NCBI RefSeq assembly: GCF_003286085.1 | Contig: NW_020825343.1 | Coordinates: 682,001-746,000 of the forward strand | DNA from: Drosophila persimilis | Taxonomy: Eukaryota; Arthropoda; Insecta; Diptera; Drosophilidae | Direction: 5' to 3' | Length of the DNA: 64,000 nt | Shown here: in pieces, positions 24,487 through 35,114 of the stretch | Position numbering within the stretch: the stretch's first letter is position 1 | Layout of the letters: each line of letters begins with the position of its first letter | Made by a program: the position numbers and the translations under genes | The notes under the pieces: generated by a model | Database searches by the model: none | Told to the model about the DNA's origin: nothing | The model's input: the letters and a program-made list of their open reading frames with translations, nothing else

Positions 24487-25756
24487 CGTAAAGCAATTTA
24501 ACAATAATTAAGCTTATTACTAAAAGCAGTTAGCGGAGCAGCTTTTCGACTTGATTTGGACCACTGGCCAGTGCCAAAGTTCGCCAGGAAGCCAAGCAGG
24601 AAGGACTGAAGGAAGAGGGGAAGGTCAAAACCCCAAAAAGTTGGCACGTGAGATGAGAGATAGATGAGAAGAATGGGAAAAGGAAGTAGACCATGTGGTA
24701 CCATGTGTTCCTGCGCCCAGATGCTGTTCCTCCTTCCGACTCCGACGGCAGCCTTTTGGCGACACTCTCGTTTTGGAATGCACACGGAATTCTCAATTAA
24801 TTTTAATTTCCAGTCAACACCTTGGCCGACGATTTCACACGATGCGGATGAAGTTGTAAGAGCAGTATGCGGGGCAGGGTGCACAGTGCAATACCCAGGG
24901 GAGTGTAATTATCCCTGCATTCCATTTTGTATGGTCTCCCTTGGATTTTCCCCGCCTTGTCTCTGTCTCTCACTCTCTCTCAATTAAGCAAAAGTATGCA
25001 ACGAGCACGAGTCTGCGAAGAGCCCAAAGTCCTTAAAGAGAATGCAGCTGGACAGTCAAGAGCTTTGGGGGCATTTACCTTTACGTTTACAACGGTACAC
25101 ACCACGTGTGTGGCGACTAAAAATCACGGTGACCAGTATGGGGACAGCGACGAAAGCGTCTTGTTTGCCATTTACGTGATGCACATTTAAACGCGACTGA
25201 ACAACATGAATTATGCCTCCGTGGAGGAGGATTGCGAAGGAGTAAAGGACTTTCAAAAACTTTGCTAAATTGTCAGGGCCAACTGAAGGCGAGCTCATAG
25301 GAGAGACGTAGGACTGTATCAGCCCTTAACGTATGCAAAAGTAACGGCAGAGAACTGCACACGTGCTCAAAAAATTGATAGATGATTGAAGGCAATACAA
25401 AAAGGCACGTTTGCGACACACGCCATGCCACAGCCGCTGCCACCGCCAGAGGAGTCCTGGATAACCTGGAGCCCGTTCGGTCGCCAAAAACGGAAAATGG
25501 CAATTCAAAAACTCGACACAGCTACAAATACTGACACACGGAAAGAGAGGGAAGGTGTGTGTGTATGTGGGTTTTGGTTGCTGGCTCCAGGATCCTGGGT
25601 CAGAGCCTAGGCACAAAAATATTCATGTGCAAAATGCCGTGTGCTCTCGTCTCGTGTCTCGTCGTCGCGGCTCTGACGGAATTTGCATAAATTTGGCATT
25701 TGAAAAGCTATTCAGCCTGATGGAAATGATGACGAGAGCAGAGTACACAAGCACAA

Positions 25757-25778
25757 ACACACACACACACACACACAC
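25757..25778. repeat. (AC)n microsatellite
   Basis: Eleven uninterrupted AC units. Confidence 0.85.
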
Positions 25779-26877
25779 CCACCCCAGCTGAACATTGAAA
25801 CGACCCCGATGATGAGGACGATGATGAAGAGGCGCCTCTAGCAAGTTGTATGAAGACATTAAATGCTTGCACCACACATCAAGACATACCAGTGGGAATG
25901 TGTAGCCACACGTGTCTCAACATCAAGGTACCCAGTATTTAGCTTATATATATGTATTTAGGTACATATCTCTATGCAAAAGTACTTTAATCAAAGATGT
26001 AAAGGCAAGTGATGACAAATTTATTGATGATTGATGTCAGTCCAAAAAGGCGAAACCATGACGGTAAGGGGTGTTACATTTCTAGTTGACATATTACTGG
26101 AAGGGTATTCGCTCTGCGGAGCCCAGAGACCACTTCTGTAAAACCTTCCTGGTAGTGAGAGGAACAGATCCTAAAATCAGTCCATTTTAACAGGTCTACA
26201 GATACTCGTAGATCGGACACTGTAGCCAATTGATTTTTCCTTGATTAAAATTTGAATGAGAACTTCGGACTTTAATCTAGGTGCCCAATTAATCGTTCGT
26301 AACAAACACTCTCGAAGTTTGAGCATGAAGCTAGCTAATATAATATTTATTTGCGCGGTTGAAAAGAGAGTTCGCCCGATCTTGCGCGGAACACCACAGA
26401 TATAGAGATAAAATATAGCACCTAATGTCTCTTGGTATAAGAATATATCTCTCCTCTATTTCGGGCTGAGTCCATATATTAGCTGTTATTTGACCACTAT
26501 ATAATACGGCCTTTAAATTACCGAACTTAATTAATATTTCATTGCTCATATCCTCTGTTTTGGTTGGTGTTGTAGCACGAGTAGATTAGCCTGTCAAATT
26601 TCTCTATCCGAGTATATTCAACCTTTCAGCTGCTCTTTCCGCTGTAGGATGAGGAACTATGTTGGCTGATTTCGGGGGCCTAGAGGTGGAGAGCAAAAAA
26701 ATAGTTTCTAATTGATACTTGGGAAAATCTTTTGAGTTTCTTTGCATAATTCTTTCTCTCTGAGAGCCTAATCAAGCTTTTAGCTGCTCTTTCAACACAA
26801 TCACCATCTGCGGCTAGAAGGGGGGTATGGGGCTTGGTTTCTGGCTTCGAGGACTTGATTGTTGTGTGGGTCACCTA

Positions 26878-27361
26878 CCAATTTGTTTTGACTAATTTGC
26901 GTAGAACACGGCAACGGTTGCAGTTGCATTTGCACTTTTTGCGACTGCACCAGTTGACTTGTTGTTGTCGATGTTGTTCTTGTTGTTGTGGTTGTTCTTT
27001 TTGTTGAGTTACATAATGATGTTGAAGTTGTTGCTGCTGTTGTTGTTGCTTCTGCATCGCTGGCTGAGGCATGCAATGGCTGTTAGCAAATCGCACGAGT
27101 TTTACAAATTTCGCGCAAATTGCTGCGACTGTTGTAAATGAGCCGGCCCAGACTCGATTGCGGATGCGACTCCTGCCGCTGCTGCTGCTGTTGCTGATGG
27201 CTTTGCAACTGCAGCCGCTGGGCCACACACAGACGGGGATAGGGGTACCCAAAGGGATGCCTCTGTGTGACATGATGCTGCTGTTGTTGGTGGTGCGGCT
27301 GCTGCTGATGCTGTTGCCAGCGCATGCGTCGCACGCTCAGGGCACCACAGGGATACGCAAC
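26878..27361 (-). other. Candidate unannotated CAG-rich exon
   Basis: On the minus strand, TTCTCTTTCAG immediately precedes 27361 and the donor GTAGGTG begins at 26877, enclosing 484 nt on the same strand as the bru-3-like exon. The first part is open as Gln/His-rich protein (MRWQQHQQQPHHQQQQHHV, RHPFGYPYPRL, SHQQQQQQRQESHPQSS) and stops at 27083. A second overlapping frame from an ATG at 27273 (MSHRGIPLGTPIP..., then MQKQQQQQQQLQHHYV) runs open to the donor. No single frame spans the whole segment. It may be a 5' untranslated or first-coding exon using the second frame, an alternative last exon using the first, or a spurious opa-repeat region. Confidence 0.28.
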
Positions 27362-27654
27362 CTGAAAGAGAATTGATGAGAGATTCAAGAGAGAAACACA
27401 AGCACAGAATGTGGCACAACACTCAAAGGAAAACTCAAAGAAAATATTGCACTCATCTTGCTTCGAATGCGGAATAAGAGGGTAAAAAAAACAACAAAAA
27501 CATCAATGAGCATAGTAGGATTGGAGTGGACTGGAATATATGTATGTATCAATATATATGTGGGTGTATATATGACAAACAGAAATCATGGTCATAGGAA
27601 GTACGTATCTTTGCTTTTATATAGAATCTTAGGAGTACAATAGAATAGAGTAGA

Positions 27655-27723
27655 AACAACATCAACAACAACAACATCAATTATAGAACAACATCAATAT
27701 ATGGAAGTCAATAACAACATCGA
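27655..27723 (+). repeat. ACAACATCAA-type degenerate repeat
   Basis: Four spaced copies of (A)ACAACATCRA, separated by CAA units or AT-rich spacers. Confidence 0.55.
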
Positions 27724-30700
27724 TTTATATAACTTATATATTTTATATATATTGTCAGTAGAGCCCCATTATCGGGTCTCTCGATCCCGTTCCTTCAGTT
27801 TCAGTTCAAAATAAAAACCCAAAGTCATGAAATATTTGGATTGGAGATTTGCTTAGAGACTTAGAGACATTCAAAAGATACACATACACATAGATGGTAC
27901 ACATAATCGTATAAATATGGCACTTACCTTTTAGAAAAACACATTTTTTTATATTATAAACAGTTTCAAGAGTAAAAAAGTGCAGAGATAGAAGTGAGAG
28001 AAAAACATTGACAAGGCATGCAAATATGTGTTTTTTAAATACTTTATGCTAAGATATCTTCAAAATATAAAAATATATCAAATTCTATCGCCGAATTGTT
28101 ATAAGAAAAGGGTATTAAAAAGGAGTTAATAATATATCGCTACCAAGGGAGATCTACAAAATTACTTTTCCCAGAGTGTCACGCATCGAATTTATGCATC
28201 ATTAAACCATAAAGAACACCAAAAGAAGGCTTCTCTCTACGGAAAATTTCAATTACTCTGAGAATTTAAGAGTGGGCCATAAAAATGAGAGGAAAAGGGG
28301 GAAATATTCAAATTAAATGGCCAGCCCAAAGGAACAGCTGTTTTTTAAGCGACCGCTCCATAAACAAGAATTTCCATTTTGTGCCAAGAAAAAAATGTAT
28401 AAAATGTATACAAAATATGGAGCTCAACAAATGAAATTGGTAAAAATGGAAACTGCAGCAAATAATTCAAATTAAAATGTCTATTGGCGCGGGTTGCGGA
28501 CCATTGAACTAAGCCAACCAAAAAAAGGCATTAAATACAATTTGTGATATGTGTAAATGGAAAACCAGCAAACAGTTTTTGGCGTGTGATAAAAAATAAT
28601 TGAGATATCAAAGGGAAAGAGTCGCTAACGAAATGGTTTATGGGAAAACACTACCCAAAACCCAACAGCATGGCCTCTACTTTCTATATTTTCCATTCAA
28701 AGAATATAATAATTACAAAGCGAAACGTTCGCAAACGACTAACGGAGTCTGGGATTTCGGGCTAGCCGGGCAGGGCGTGGAAAAATATTTAAAAATTCAA
28801 TAAAATATCAAACGAATTCTCCATAACGGTCTATGTGGCCGCGACTGCCTCTTTAATGGGAATTCACATTTTCCAGGCTCTATTGTAAGCCATTTGTGGC
28901 CATAGAAATGCCCAATTTAAAAATATTGTGTGCCTTAAAGCCGTGGCGCAACAGTTGTTCGTTTCGCGGCTGTCTGTATGATGTGCGAAATATGTAAGAG
29001 CACCTTGTGGATCCCATCCCAGCCACGAGAATTTCCACATTTTTATTACGATGTGCGGCACTTCAATAAAAATGTCGCGCATTTGGCTTTCAAATGCAAA
29101 AAGCAGCTCCAGCTCCACTCTGTCGTCTGGCAGTTTTCTAATAAAATATATTATTACACATGCGCCTGCATAAAATATTCTCTTTGTAGTCGGCGTCGAC
29201 CACATTTCATGGATTTGCCAAAGTTGAAAATTGCTTTTGCTGATGCGGACGTTCCTGTGCAGACAATTTTTTATGGTTGCCACAAGGAGATGCCTCTTTT
29301 CACATTAATCAAGTCCTTTTCCTCATTATGAGCAGGGTATTGTGGTTTTCCAATGGTTGGGTTTCCCTGCTACTCCACCCGTTTTTAGGTCATCCCTTTA
29401 CCATTTTTAATCTTTGCTTTGCTGGCGGGTTTTCTCTCCTTTTTTTCTCGCTTATGCGTTGCTTTCCCTTTGACTCTGCGCTTTATGCTTAATTGCTTCT
29501 TTGGCTCTCAGTCTCCCCCACTTTGTTCTCTTTTATATTTGAATAAGAAGGCAACAGGAACAGCAACAACAGGAAACACTTTTAAATCGAATATAAGGTA
29601 GCTCCTAGCCGCAGGTAATCCCCTAACAGAGAAGGAGGGATTTCGAAGAAGAGCTTTCTTGCTGTCGGCATGAAACCGCAAAGAGCAATTCGTTGGCCAT
29701 AAATTTCCAAGCGGATTTAATTGCCAACAAAGCCTTGGTGAAAAAAGAAACTAGAGTGCACTCCCTTGTCTTGTCTGAAAAAGACCGAAATATACATATA
29801 AAACTCATTAGTCTCGAGAATATGCATATGCATGTAAAGTATAAGGATAAAAGTTAATCTGTTCATTGCCGAAGTTGTAGGGCTCCGAGAGCAGCTAAAT
29901 ATATTTCACGGTTGAAAAATTATCAATTCGCGGCAGTGAACTTTTATTTGCCTTACCCACATGCGAAAATGCCTCTTTTGCTAGAAATTTCGGTCTATTT
30001 TAATTGATTAACTTTGAAAAATTATAATTAAACTGTCAGTCGCATCGGAGTGCAGATACCGGCTCTATTCTACCTCTCCTCTCTCGTTCCGAACTGTCAC
30101 TCGCTGTACGAGAATGGGTTGAGATATTTTCTCCTTTTTAAATCTTAAATTCCTCTTAGTCGGGAGACATGGCGGCATACACGGACAGAGGGACTCCTTC
30201 TGGGCTACACTTAATTAAAAGAGCATCCGGCCAAAGCAGCAGAAAAAATTCCTCATCTACCCACTGGGCCTCCGCCTCGAACCTTTACTTTGCCTCTCCT
30301 GCTCTCCTGCCTGGTGTGAGTAAGCGAATTCATTTCCCGCTTTCGGCCGTTGATTGATATGCCAATGAAGCGAATGCCGTTCTCCAAGCCGGAGAGCTGC
30401 AAGCCCAGACCTAGACACAGACACAGACACAGACCTCAGAGCTCCCAAACAAGACCAAAGAAGAAATGTTAAAAAAATCTAGTTCGTTAGTTCTTATGCA
30501 AAGCGGAACAATAGCATACATTGCGGTCCAGTCGGCGACGCAAAATCAACAAAAATGCAGATGGGGCCAGATAAATTGCCAAAGTGAAGCGCCAAGCACC
30601 CCAATTCCAATCGCTTTTAGTTCTCTTCGCTTCGTCTCGGTGTAGGTCTGGACTGGCCAACAATTTGGATTATTTTTTTATGGGCCCTCCGACAAACCAA

Positions 30701-31472
30701 AAAAAAACAAAAAAAAAATGGCAAGGAGGCGAGGTGTGGGTGTGTAGCACTAAAATCAAAGGCCTTTTGGCTTTCGATTCTTTTGCGGTTTTAGATGCGG
30801 ATGTATGTATGCTCTGCAGCTGAAGGTGACGCAAATTGGTGTCATTCATAGCTGTTCAATGGAAGGAAAATTATGCAATTAAAAACATTAGTATGGAAAA
30901 CATACTCTCAAAAGTATCATGAGAGAAATATTCTTGGAAAATATTTTTTCAAAGTTCCCAAAATTATTCCACAGTCCTTAAGTTTCTACAATTTTTGTAA
31001 TGCTTAAATAGGTTAAAAGTATAAGGTACACTACCGCGAATCAGTGATTAACACTAAAATGAATATTCTGAACATTTCATAGAGCGATTTCGCCAGGTAA
31101 ATTTAATTTTTTATAAACATTAATTAATTCTGTTGCTGTAAGTTCAATCCACAGCTTTCCTTTGCTCCAATCAGAGACCTTTCTCCTTAGGGTCCACTTT
31201 CAGGTCGAATGCAGAGCATTTCTCAGCCGTTGAATTTCTCAGCCGCCAGAGCCTGTCTTTTTTTTGGACGCAACATGAGAGGGCGTTCTTGATTAATTGC
31301 AGAGTGTGGTTAAATTCTTTTTTGTGCTGATTTCGGCAGTTTTTCTGCGGTTAGCTCCGATTCTTCCCCCAGCCTGTACTTTCGTGGAGTACGGACACGT
31401 AAGCAAAAATATTTTACAGCTGGACAGCGCGGAAACACAATGCTCAGGCCTCGGACCAAAGAAGAGTAGGAT

Positions 31473-31496
31473 CAAGAGGAGGAGGAGGAGGAGGAA
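31473..31496. repeat. (GGA)n trinucleotide tract
   Basis: Seven to eight AGG/GGA units. Confidence 0.75.
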
Positions 31497-34201
31497 CGAC
31501 ACCGCGAAATTGCCGGAATAAAAGTGTCTATTGCCGGTGGTCTGATCATCCTGCTATACATATATCTGTTCTGGCTACAACTCCTGCTCCGGCTCTTTTT
31601 TCTCCAGTTGAGAATTAGCAAAAGCCCGGGACCATTTATCAATTGGATGCAGCTTTGGGGCACTGCACCGTCCCATTCCCATTCCCAGTAGTAGAATCTT
31701 AAAGTATGCACTATATTATTTACTGCATACATTTCGTTAGTTGCTTGGTTGGTTGGTTGGTAGGGCGGATACATATGATACTCATAGTGGAAAGTAGGAT
31801 AGGAGGAGGGAGTGGTTCAGTTGTGGCGATTTCCGCCAGGAATTTCTTTCGCAGACACTTCCTGGTGTAAGGATTTCTGGCCGACTCCTGGCATGTGTGC
31901 AAAGTTACTGCCCACATCCTGTCTCCTGTCTCGCCTCGCTGCAGATATTTTTCATTTTCGAAAAAATTTCCGTTATGATTTCCTCTCCGCCGATGTGCCG
32001 CCATGCACCCACACAATTCGGAGCAGTTTTCCGTGCTCGTTTCTCTTTTTCTCTGTGCAAAATTTGAATACGACAAAGCAGCGCATAAGATTCAGATAAA
32101 GCCAAACTGCCAGTTGCCATGAAGTTGAGCGCTACTCCAGCCCCAGCTCCAGTTGCCGCTCCAGTCCTTCCGCCCGTTCGCCCTTCTACTTATTTGACTT
32201 TTCATTTTTATGCTAAACTGTTTCCTCTCTGCGGACAGGCCGCATTTCACTTGCACAAAAAACTTAGCCCCATCCGAACCATGTTCTGAAGCGGAAAACG
32301 GAAGTTATATCGTCCGAGCGCCGAGTAACAGCAGATTGCATGCGGGAGGCGACACCCGATCCTTCAGCTGTAGGACTCCACTCATCAAAGCACTCTCGAT
32401 ATGTTAATTACCACTCATGGAACGGTTGTTTCAAGAGAGAACCCGGTCGAACACTCTCCTCTACTCAATGAATCAACTCTTGTGCAACAGGATACCCTCT
32501 TCCTCCTTCCTTTCTTCTCCAGCAGCGACAGCTGAACAAAAGGCTGAGTTTCCCTTGCTAAGAAAATTTTAATAAGAGCTGCTATGAAAAGTTTTTACCA
32601 CACACAAACACACACACTCATTCACAGCCAGACATCTAGCTAGACAAGTGGTACAACGAGCTAGAAGTTCTATAAGAACGCAGGCAAGAAGGAAAAACTC
32701 CATAACCATCTCTATCTCAGGCTTGGGCTAAGAAAATGTAATAAATTTCTATACAAAAACGACAATAAATTTTTCTCTCTCCCACTCCCTCTCTATCGAA
32801 CAGTGAGACAACTAAATGTGAAAACAAAAAGAGGGAAGCGGAGTAGGAGCATTTGATAGGCAAGCCAACCATCACCATCCAGCATATCTATCCATCTATA
32901 TCTATTTTCCAGAGTTTTTACAATTGCTGCAACAATACACAAACCGTTTTGCATATTTAATAAACTTTTCTGTTCTGGGCTTTTATTTTTTGTTTGGTTT
33001 TCCATTTTTGTTTTTGTTTGTCGTTTTATGCAAAACTAAATTTCGATTATGAATTTTAGACAAGGGCCAAAGTCAGAGCCAGAAGCAGAGTCAAAGGGCA
33101 GAACAACATGTGGAGACATGGGTCATCAAGATCTCTATGTAGGTTTATTTACACTCGGGAATATCCTGCTTCGAATGATCTCCTGGGGAATGGATACGGA
33201 TACCCATTCCATATTTATATATAAGTTTCCCCAAAAAGAACATTTCATATCATTAAATTGTTCATGTTATTGTGTGTGTTGCCACCACTCTGACTCCCCG
33301 TCGAGTCGTAATATTCCACACCAATTTTGACACTATTTTTACTAATTTCAATTATATAGTCTGAATGTCCAGCTAACGCGGTGTTCCTGGGACAACGGAA
33401 AATCAGAAACCTAAAACATACGTTCGTTTCACGCATTAACAAATTTACACGTGTTTACCATTTCAGGGAGATAACAATAACAAACATAAATAGTCATAAA
33501 TTCGATTTAGAAAAACGAAACTTTTAATTTATTGACTGTGAAAATTTGCAAACATTTCGCTTACCATTTCGCTTTGTTTGCCAGCCAATTGCCACCCAAC
33601 CGCCCCCTGGCTGCCTGAACACTGACCACTGACGGATAGAAAGACTTTTGCAAACATAATTTATCAAAATTACAACAAATGCCACAATGACAGAAAAACA
33701 AAAAACGACTAACAAAAACAAAATGTAGTTTTCACATTTTGCAGTGGGCCATGCGAGGGTGCGATGGAAAAGGAGGTTTTTATGCTAGAGTGCGGGCCAT
33801 GCAAAGACATTAAAGCTCAAAGATAAAATTCATGTTTTATATATGGATAGTGTCAAAAATGAAAGAATAAAGTAAGAATCGTATTCGACTTTGAAGCATT
33901 CAATACTATACTATATCATATAATCATCTGATTTCGAATTAATATCCGATGATTTATGAAGAGACATATGAAAATATAGTTCGCCGTATTTGGTTATATA
34001 ATCTTTAAGCCGAAGATTTATTTCGTGTTTTATACATCGGAAATTCATGGAATGATTTCTCGTACTGTGTTTGGGATGTGTCTCATCTGGCACTGCCTAT
34101 GGAAATCTAGCTAATTAAACAAAAAATGCAAAAGCCACCGAAATACCCACTTTCGAAAACTAATATAAACAGCGGGGTAGATCGGGACTCCAGGCACTTA
34201 C

Positions 34202-34320
34202 CCCTGATATGGCCTGCTTGTCATCGAAGAGCGTCGTTGTCTGTGCGGCGGATGAGGTCGGCGAGCTGGCCGCCGTGGCCGTGGAGCTGTCCGGTGTATA
34301 GTAGGTCAGGAAAGCGCAGC
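34202..34320 (-). CDS. bru-3: Internal coding exon of a Bruno/CELF RNA-binding protein, RRM1 segment
   Basis: Read on the minus strand, TTTTTTGCAG precedes the exon and GTAAGTG follows it. The 119 nt start at codon position 2 and end on a complete codon. With the G from the previous exon the peptide starts GCAFLTYYTPDSS, runs through a Ser/Thr/Ala-rich stretch and ends LFDDKQAISG. GCAFLTY is the RNP1 strand of RRM1 in the CELF3-6/Bru-3 branch; CELF1/2, Bru-1 and Bru-2 have GCCFVTF-type sequence. The vertebrate CELF exon at this place is, from memory, 83 nt with the same phases (GCAFLTY... to ...TLPG). CELF proteins bind GU-rich or EDEN-type RNA and act in splicing and translational control. 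Odd: the usual helix after RNP1 is replaced by a longer low-complexity Ser/Thr/Ala segment. No partner exon was seen in the window. The family call is firm; the bru-3 symbol rests on the GCAFLTY signature and the very long introns. Confidence 0.72.
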
Positions 34321-34702
34321 CTGCAAAAAATTATGGAAAGGAAAACGTGTTTCAAATTCTTATTAAATTTCAGTATTTAGGGTGCAAACTTTAGTGTAGA
34401 TCTCCAACAGATCAGCTGTTGGAAAATCAAGCTGAGCTGCTTATCAACTGACGCCATCCTTGGCGTTGAATGATAAAGTTAGATGCATTGACAATTTGAC
34501 GGGGGGAGACAAATTTTCCGACATAGAGGCTTTCACCAAATTTGATTTTATTTGATTTTAGATTGTACACAAACCTCAGAGAGTGAACATCGTTACCCTT
34601 TGGAGAAGTATAAAAATAGTTCAATCCTAATTGAAAATAAAAAAAAAGTTTAGAATGGCAGAAGCCACAAGTCATTTTATCGCCAGCTGACAACTGCAAC
34701 TC

Positions 34703-35114
34703 TCTGCTTTTGGTGAAAGCGGATATATTTTTGGCGGTTCTGGATTGTCTCTGCTCCTGGAGGCTTTGGCAGTGGCTGTGCTCAGGGCGCAGGATCACTA
34801 CAAAAGCAACATCAGGCTGCTCCGGGTGGATTTGGAGCCAAGCCCGTGTTCGGGTGTTCTCCGGCCTTGGGGGCCAGTCCCACCTTTGGGGAAGGCGCAA
34901 CATTTGGCAATTTCAAATGATTTGGCGGCCTTGGAGCCAACAATAACGTCTTCGCACCACTAGACGTCGGAGCCCCAGGGAATCTGGCAGGCAGCAACAT
35001 CTTCACCACCTTGGGTGGACAGAAATCTGGATTTTCCTTTGGCAATCTTGCCCAGAACGGCAAAGCCAGAAGCCAGAAGCATTTGTCGGATCAAACTTTA
35101 TCCAATATCGCTAA
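34703..35114 (+). pseudogene. Retropseudogene of an FG nucleoporin, Nup214-like C-terminus
   Basis: The main plus-strand frame reads FG-repeat protein: GGFGSGCAQGAG, APGGFGAKPVFG, GASPTFGEGATFG, NIFTTLGGQKSGFSFGNLAQ. It ends, after a frame change, in GSNFIQYR and a stop, recalling the GGSSFMNWR-type terminus of Nup214. FG motifs, an FGNLxQ block and a short terminal R-stop are typical of the Nup214 C-terminus. An in-frame TGA follows GNFK, and the frame shifts near 34745 and 35085, so the copy is broken. No intron is visible. The A-rich stretch at about 35262-35288 may be the remains of a 3' tail. It lies about 380 bp from the bru-3-like exon, on the opposite strand, inside that gene's intron. 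The parent gene is expected elsewhere in the genome. Confidence 0.6.

Larger units (their letters stand above)
23356..26877. other. Intronic sequence, no gene recognised
   Basis: Contains a CRE palindrome and an (AC)n tract. An unexplained AT-rich minus-strand frame of 72 codons at 26331-26549 is discussed as a finding. Confidence 0.45.
1..34201 (-). other. bru-3: Giant intron downstream of the bru-3-like exon (partial)
   Basis: Everything from the donor at 34201 to the left edge behaves as intron of the minus-strand CELF gene. I searched by eye for the expected next exon (MNRPIQVKPAD-like, the end of RRM1) and did not find it, so it probably lies outside the window. The intron holds a nested plus-strand MADF-BESS gene, a DINE-1 composite, a recursive splice site at 19645 and a candidate extra exon near 27 kb. 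Intron status is inferred from one exon. Confidence 0.55.
27362..34201. other. Intronic sequence, no gene recognised
   Basis: AT-rich, with ACAACATC repeats and a GGA tract. A weak second recursive-splice candidate on the minus strand (TTTTTCTAAAAG then GTAAGTG) lies at 27931/27932. No exon was recognised. Confidence 0.5.

Noticed and set aside
27083-27388. Whole CAG-rich frame as a complete single-exon gene
   Set aside because: The frame enters through a probable 3' splice site, stops within Gln/His-rich low complexity, and has no start that captures a domain. It is treated only as a candidate exon.
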